From: Termitomyces sp. T153
Taxonomy: Eukaryota > Basidiomycota > Agaricomycetes > Agaricales > Lyophyllaceae
Direction: 5' to 3'
Length of the DNA: 64,000 nucleotides
Assembly (NCBI GenBank): GCA_018296165.2
Contig: JACKQL020000001.1
Span: 2,418,001 to 2,482,000 of the forward strand
Within the stretch, counting starts at the first letter, position 1. The number at the start of each line of letters is the position of its first letter. The notes under the pieces were generated by a model that saw only the letters and a list, made by a program, of their open reading frames with translations, had not been told where the DNA came from and searched no databases. A program made the translations under genes and the position numbers. Below are positions 58,332 through 64,000 of this stretch, piece by piece.

Positions 58332-61300
58332 ATGTCTTCCACAAAGCCTGTGCTCCCTCCGCGCTCGGCCTGGGCCCGCGGACCGCCGCAGAGCACGTCG
58401 CGCGCCCAGTCCCCCGCGCCGGCCCACTCGCGCCGCCCGTCGACCGGCGTGCCCATCAAGGACGGCGTCAGCGTCTCGCGCGGGACCGTCGCTGCGATAA
58501 AAGCAGGCAAGCTGTGTGCCCCGCCCGCACCGTCCGTGTCCTTTGGCTCCATCGACGACGATGCCGCCCCGATCTCCTCGTCCCCCGCCGCCGCCCCCGT
58601 CCTCAAGGCCGAGGGCGTCACCTCCTTTGGCTCCCTCGCCGCCGCCCCGCCCAACGGCAGCAAGCCCGCCCGCGTCCCCTCCACCACCGCCAAGCCTGCG
58701 TCTGCCGACATCAAAAAGCTCTTCCAGACCGCCCCCGCCGACGCCTCCCCGCGCCCTGCCCCGCCCCCGCTGCCCTACCAGCCCTTTGTCCCCGCCGCCG
58801 TCCGCCCCCCGCCCGCCCCCACACGGCCCCCGCCCGCGCCTGCCTACCCCCGCCCCAACGGCAACCCCCCGCGCCCCCCGTCCCAGGGCCTCCCCAGCCC
58901 CCGCATGGCCCCCAACCCCATGCCCGTGCCTGGCTGGCCTGGCTACTACGTACGTCCTTCCAACAATATCATTCCATTACTAATACCCGTGCAGTACCCC
59001 CCCGAACAGCAGCAGTTCCTCTACGGCTGGTATCCCCGCCCGGCCCGCCCCCGCCACACAACCCCATCCCCCAGCCGCCCCAGCCCGTCACTCCCACCCA
59101 GGCCCACGCCGTGCCCCCAGCCTTTGCCTCCCCGCCCCCCACGCCCTCCACCGCCACCACCCGCCTCAGCGCCGCCTCGTCCGCATTCGTCCCCAGCAAC
59201 CGCTCCTCCAAGATCGTCCTCAAGCACCCCGACGGCCTCGAGGTCGACATCAACTCCATTGCCTCGCCCTCCCCCGGCCCCAGAGCCGCCTTTCGCCAGT
59301 CCACCCCCGCCTCCCCTGCCCCCACGCCCCGCCGCCCCACCAGTGTCCGCCTAGAGACCGAGGAGCAGAGACTCAAGAGGCTCGCTGACGAGGAAAGGAA
59401 AAAAGAAGAGGAAGAGCGCATAAAAAAGGCCGAGCAAGACCGCATAAAAAAAGAGGAGGAGGAGCGCATAAAAAAAGAGGAAGAGGAACGTCGCCAAGCC
59501 GAGGAGGAGCGGATAAAAAAAGAGGAAGAAGAGCGCATGAAAAAAGAAGAGGAGGAACGCATAAAAAGAGAAGAGGAGGAGCGAGAGAGAATAAAGGAGG
59601 AAACACGGGCCAAAGAAGAAGCCGACAGAAAAGCTCGCGAGGAAGAGGAGCGTCGTCAAGCCGAGGAGCGTCTGCGCGAGGAAGAGGCCGCCAAAGCCAA
59701 AGCCGAAGCAGAGGACGGCCAAGTCACCGAGACGCCTCTGCGCATCAGCACCACCGACCTCCCCAAGAAACCCCGTCCGGGCGCCCTCAACCTCACCGAC
59801 GCCACCACCGAAACACTCCCCCCCTCCCTCCCCTCTGCCCTCTCCCTAGCCAAATCCATCACCAACTTTAACGAAATCTCCTACCCCGCAGGCATCCAAA
59901 GTCCCGACCCCACAGACGGCCTTCTCCGGTACTCCCAATCCTCACCTCACCCGTCTCTCTTTCTAACCACCCCCTAGATACGACCGATCCTTCCTCCTCC
60001 AATTCATGGAAGTCTGCAAAGAAAAACCCGACGGACTCCCAGACCTCGTCATCATGGGTCTCGAGCCAAACACCAGCGCCCCCGAAAACTTTTCCATGTC
60101 CCGCGGCGGTTCCGGCAGACACAAGAACAGCTCTGCAAACCTTCCCTCGCGCCAGGGGTCGCTCGGGCTCGGTATATCCGGGTTCAAAGCCAGCACGTTC
60201 CCTTCCATGGGCAACTTTGGGAGCGGGCCCTCCAAGCTCACGACGAGCGATGAGCGGTTCGCGGCGTCGAACCGTGCGGTGTCTGCTAGTGCTGCGAGTG
60301 CGTATGGGGGACGCCCGTCGCCGATGACGAGGACGTCGAGCCAGGGAGGCGTGGGCGGTACGCCGATGGGGAGTAATCGCACGAGGAGCAAGCGCGGTGA
60401 GAAGAGAGGCGAGAGTAACAAGGTCGGGTACGGCCACGGTGCGTCGTCGTCGTCGTCTGTGCCGCCTTCTGAGCTTGTTGCGCCGCTCGAGGTTTCGGCG
60501 AACAGGTGGGACAGGAGAGCGATTGGGACTAATGATGATAAAGTCGCGCTTGTGGATCGTAAAGTCAAGGCGTTGCTTAACAAACTCACGATGGAGAAGT
60601 TTGATTCGATATCGGACCAGATCGTCGAGTGGGCGAATAGGTCGGAGGAGGAGAGCGAGGGTAAGACGCTCATGCAGGTTATCGGGCTCGTGTTTGAAAA
60701 AGCGACCGACGAAGCGACGTGGTCCGAGATGTACGCAAAGTTGTGCAGGAAGATGATGGAGAGGCTTAGTCCGACTGTCCGAGATGAGAGTATCAAGCTA
60801 CAGGACGGCAAACCTATCGCGGGCGGACAGCTGTTCCGCAAGTACCTGCTTAACCGGTGTCAAGACGAGTTTGAGCACGGTTGGGCCGTCAAGGAAGCCA
60901 CGGCCGCTGCCGCCGCCAAAAAAGCGGCAGAGGACCAGGCGGTCAAGGCCGCCAACGAAAAGGAGGGGAACACAGAGGTCGCGTTGTACTCTGACGAGTA
61001 CTATGCTGCGCAAAAAGCGAAACGGCGCGGCTTGGGGCTGATCAAGTTTATTGGCGAGCTGTTCAAGCTGCAGATGCTCACAGAGAGGATTATGCATACG
61101 TGTTTGAAGAAGCTGCTGGGGAATGTTGATCAGCCGGAGGAGGAGGATTTGGAGAGTTGTTGTAAGCTGCTGATGACGATTGGGTCGATGCTTGATTCTC
61201 CAAAGGCGGCTAATCATATGACGGCGTATTTCATGCGCATTACTGAGCTGAGGAACAGCCCGAATGTTAGCTCGCGCGTGCAGTTTATGTTGCAGGTTTG

Positions 61301-62432
61301 GGCGTTTGTCGGTCCTCGTGGGTGCTGTTGCTGACGTCTTTTCAGGACGTGCTTGAACTTCGTGAAAAGAAGTGGGTCAGCCGGAACACGGTCGCTGCGC
61401 CTACAACGATTGCGCAGGTGCACGAGAACGTATGTCTGTTGTGTTTTTTTTTGATTGCTCGTACGCTCAACCACCACGATGTAGGCCGCCAAAGAAAAGG
61501 CCGCCCAAGAAAAAGACGCATATACCCGTCAAATCAGCATGTCGCGCGGCGGGTCAAGACGCGGCGGGAACCGCGACGATTACACGCAAGTGGGGCCTGA
61601 CGGCTGGGCTGTGGCCGGTAGCGGCAACGCGCCGCGTGGTCCGCCCAAAGCGGGAGACCTCTCGAATTTCGGCAAGATTAATAAGACGACGTCGTCGATG
61701 TCGTTTGGGCCTAGTACGGTGTTTGCGAAGAAGGGGGGGGATGGGAGTAAGCGCGAGTCGGTGTCGAGATCGAGTTCGAATTCGAATATGTTTTCGATGC
61801 TTAGTCAGGGAGATGCGTCGCCGGTGGAGGTTAAAGGTATGGGTGTTTTCTCTGTTTTTTGGTGGGGATGCTTATGCTTATGCTGTGTGATAGCGCCTGA
61901 ACCGCAGCGGAAACGACTTGTTCTTGCGCCTCGTACGAAACCTACGGCTGACGAGGTAGCGACCAAATCAGAGTCCGATGCCGAGTCGGAAGGGGAAGAA
62001 GTGTCGTCGTCGTCCGTCGAAATGACGGAAGAGCAAGCTACGAAGAAGATCGACGAGGACCTGAAAGAGTTTTTCGCCGTGCGGAACCTAGACGAGGCCG
62101 AGGTGTACTTGACCAGTTTATCCGCACCACATCATTTCAGGCTCGTTGATAAGTTTACTTCGCGGGCTGTAGAGTCCAAGGAGGCTGAGGCGCAGCTTCT
62201 TGCAGAGTTGTTTGCTCGTGCGGTGGAGAAGGAGCTCGTGTCGGCCGAGGCGTTCGAGGCTGGGTTCATGCCCATAGCGGAGATTATAGATGATATAGCG
62301 ATCGATGCGCCCAAGGCGTTTGTGTATTTCGCGATGGTGGTGAAGAGCGCGGGGCTCGATGAGGAACGAAAGTCGAGACTTGCGTCAAAGTCGTTGGATG
62401 AAGGGAAACTTCTTGGTCTGCTAGCAGCTTAG
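58332..62432 (+). CDS. Translation initiation factor eIF4G, with an apparent one-base frameshift
   Basis: The scaffold of eIF4F that bridges cap-bound eIF4E, eIF4A, poly(A)-binding protein and eIF3. Starts MSSTKPVLPPRSAWARGPPQ (ATG 58332). A Pro/Ala-rich N-terminus follows, with an intron at 58950-58994. The frame breaks in the CCCC run at 59034-59037 and resumes in another frame as PGPPPPHNPIPQPPQ. A long Lys/Glu repeat helix (about 59360-59700) contains KKEEEER units. The eIF4E-binding motif YDRSFLLQF (Y-x4-L-phi) lies at about 59979-60005. The MIF4G domain (about 60535-61370) includes ALLNKLTMEKFDSISDQIVE and LFRKYLLNRCQDEFE. An SR-like region with GGSRRGGNRDDYTQVGPDGW follows, then a C-terminal MA3-like domain (62030-62430). 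Stop at 62430-62432. Confidence 0.93.
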
Positions 62433-63686
62433 CCGCGCATTGATTGCATTTATCCATCTCTTTCTTTCTTTCTTTTTTTTGTTGCTCATCGTCATGTTTA
62501 TATATCTTGCTGGCATCGGCACACCAATCATGCATTCCCCATCATACGTTTTGTGTTCTTTGTGTGTTCTCTTTTTTTTGTATCATCCCCCCCACCCTTC
62601 GTATCGTGGGTGTGGGTACCTTAGGTACACGCAGCGTTATACTCAGGTTCCCCTCGCAACTCGTTCCCCTAATGCATTCTTCTTCTTCTTCTTCTTCCTT
62701 TGCAGTTTTCGGACCAACCTCGTAAAGTTCTATATATGTATATATCTTACTCGTGCTAATCCGATAACGGCTTGTGTGAAATGTTTTTTTTTCAAAATAC
62801 TATGACAATACAAGTGGTGACTTGAAGCAGTTTCATGCAAGGGGTTCTCCGATAACGGCCTTGTGAAATGTTTTCAAAAGCTGTGACGACACAAGTGGTG
62901 GCTTGAAGCAGTTTGAAACTTACGAAGGGATTTAAGAAAATTTGTTTTGACCCTTGGTTTCCGACATTTCATGCAAGGGGTTCTCCGATAACGACTTGTG
63001 AAATGTTTTCAAAAGCTATGACAACACAAGTGGTGGCTTGAAGCAGTTTGAAACTTATCAAGGGATTTTCAAAAAAATTGTTTTAATGCTTTGTTTGACC
63101 TTGGCAATGGACACGTTTGATAAAACACACGTTTGCGCTTTGACGGTGGATGCTACGATTACTGGTTATTACGGCAGGTACACTACTAGGTCGTTGTGAA
63201 GAAAGAACTTGCAGGCACAGAACGAGGAGGTCAAGAAAACGAGAACCGGTTCAGGAGGGGAAAAGGTCACTTGCGGAGACTCGTCAAGGCCCAGGGCTGT
63301 AGGAACAAGAGAGACGGACCTGAACAACGATTAAAGAGCCTATCTACGCCGATGGCCCGACCCGCGGAAGACAAGACAAGGAGCTTGGGATGAGGGAATG
63401 AGGAGCAGTCATTAAAAAAAGAAAACAAGCATCTCGCAAAAGCCTTGACATTAACATTATAAGGATGAGGAGATGAGCAGAAAGGGTCAAGTGATGCTTT
63501 TCCGGAAAATTATAACAACACAAGCTACGCCAATAGCCCCCAACAGATATATGCGCTGAAGAGAACTCCAAGAAACGAGAACGAGTCACACAAGACAAAA
63601 GGGAACGGGGGGCCGTCTCGTAAAGGACTTGACATTAACATTGTCAGCTATAAGAATGAGCAGATGAGCAGAAGGAAGAGACAAAC
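62433..63686. other. Intergenic region with short repeats, no gene seen
   Basis: Begins with the T-rich eIF4G 3' untranslated region, including a TTCTTCTTCTTCTTCTTCCT run near 62681. It then contains the three-copy repeat listed separately. In 63440-63680 the phrase TTGACATTAACATT is repeated twice, each followed by GAGCAGAAGG-like sequence. No protein family was recognised. Confidence 0.55.
62758..63090. repeat. Three dispersed copies of an 80-90 bp unit
   Basis: The unit contains CCGATAACG, TTGTGAAATGTTTTCAAAAG, ACACAAGTGGTGGCTTGAAG and CAGTTT. Copies start near 62758, 62847 and 62986. Copies two and three also share GAAACTTA.C(G)AAGGGATTT. TTTCATGCAAGGGGTTCTCC precedes copies two and three. 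The outermost copy is the most diverged. Confidence 0.85.
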
Positions 63687-64000
63687 CTAGTTATCAGGGA
63701 TGTCAAAGTAGAGGTTGGCGCCGGGGAACTGGGGCTTGATAACATCATTCCAGAGCCAGTACATGGGCGTGCCGTAGGTAATGTCGGAAGATTCAGTCGA
63801 TCCAGTACCACCAGTAAGGAGGGCAACAAATTCAGCGAGAGCCTCAATGAGGGACCCAGAGTCTCCACCCCTAGAGAATGGACCAGAGTTGTTGTCATAA
63901 GGGTAGATGGCCGCTTCGAGATTGCCGTGGACTGAGAAGCGGCGCTGATGAGATTCAAACCCATTCAGACGACCGATGGTGGTGCGCGTGGTGAGGCCGC
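63687..64000 (-). CDS. C-terminal part of a basidiomycete protein with GGDSGS (serine-protease-like) motif, partial
   Basis: The frame runs off the right end of the window. The visible ~104 residues read TTIGRLNGFESHQRRFSVHG, AAIYPYDNNSGPFSRGGDSG, SLIEALAEFVALLTGG and YGTPMYWLWNDVIKPQFPG, ending FDIPDN, stop 63687-63689. GDSG is the nucleophile motif of trypsin-fold proteases, so the protein may be a chymotrypsin-like protease or a relic of one. His and Asp residues of a triad would lie beyond the window. I recall similar C-termini in uncharacterised basidiomycete proteins, but the function is not established. Confidence 0.65.
   Translation of the reverse strand, partial: GLTTRTTIGRLNGFESHQRRFSVHGNLEAAIYPYDNNSGPFSRGGDSGSLIEALAEFVALLTGGTGSTESSDITYGTPMYWLWNDVIKPQFPGANLYFDIPDN

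Noticed and set aside
58969..59722. Long minus-strand frames opposite eIF4G
   Set aside because: They are mirror frames of the GC-rich, Lys/Glu-repeat coding region, with low-complexity Ser/Phe/Leu translations.

Overview
The window is nuclear DNA of a filamentous basidiomycete, most likely a mushroom-forming agaricomycete. Genes are dense, carry many short introns (about 45-75 nt, GT...AG), and encode fungal families: a class I-III type chitin synthase, a Zn2Cys6 regulator, an Afi1-like polarity protein, and flavocytochrome b2. Exons were joined by eye from reading-frame continuity and family motifs. Gene ends are therefore good to a few bases, and internal exon borders are less certain.

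Left and middle part (1-40.8 kb): an ordinary housekeeping region. In order it holds the 3' part of separase (+), a Zn2Cys6 transcription factor (-), an Afi1/DENN-like protein (-), ribosomal protein uS2/RPS0 (-), the Paf1-complex subunit CTR9 (+), an HSL-type alpha/beta hydrolase (-), an aminoglycoside-phosphotransferase-fold kinase (-), mitochondrial Hsp70 (+), a small C2H2 protein (+), a protein with a likely R3H-associated N-terminus (+), chitin synthase (-), dynactin p25 (-), a TMEM70-like mitochondrial protein (+), flavocytochrome b2 (-) and an isocitrate-lyase/PEP-mutase family enzyme (-). Several neighbours share very short divergent or tandem intergenic spaces.

Accessory part (about 42-56.9 kb): a gene-free island of nested mobile elements. 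It starts with small palindromes and a 59-bp tandem array. The array is interrupted by a 900-bp foldback element made of two 431-nt inverted arms around a 38-nt loop, with CACTT termini and a 3-bp TTT duplication. Next is a decayed 5'-truncated Helitron (Rep/HUH plus Pif1-type helicase). It abuts a decayed Ty1/copia element on the same strand. The copia element is split by a 5'-truncated, Tad1-like LINE of about 4.9 kb flanked by a 12-bp target-site duplication. Most in-frame stops in the Helitron and LINE sit where the families have Arg (CGA to TGA), and the copia integrase has Cys at several family Arg positions. This pattern fits C-to-T decay of methylated CpG or a RIP-like process.

Right part (56.9-64 kb): abruptly GC-rich genes for the PP2A leucine carboxyl methyltransferase PPM1 (+) and the translation scaffold eIF4G (+), which shows an apparent one-base frameshift in a C run. 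A short repeat-bearing spacer follows, then the 3' end of a protein with a GGDSGS serine-protease-like motif (-). The composition change exactly at the transposon island could be natural or an assembly join.
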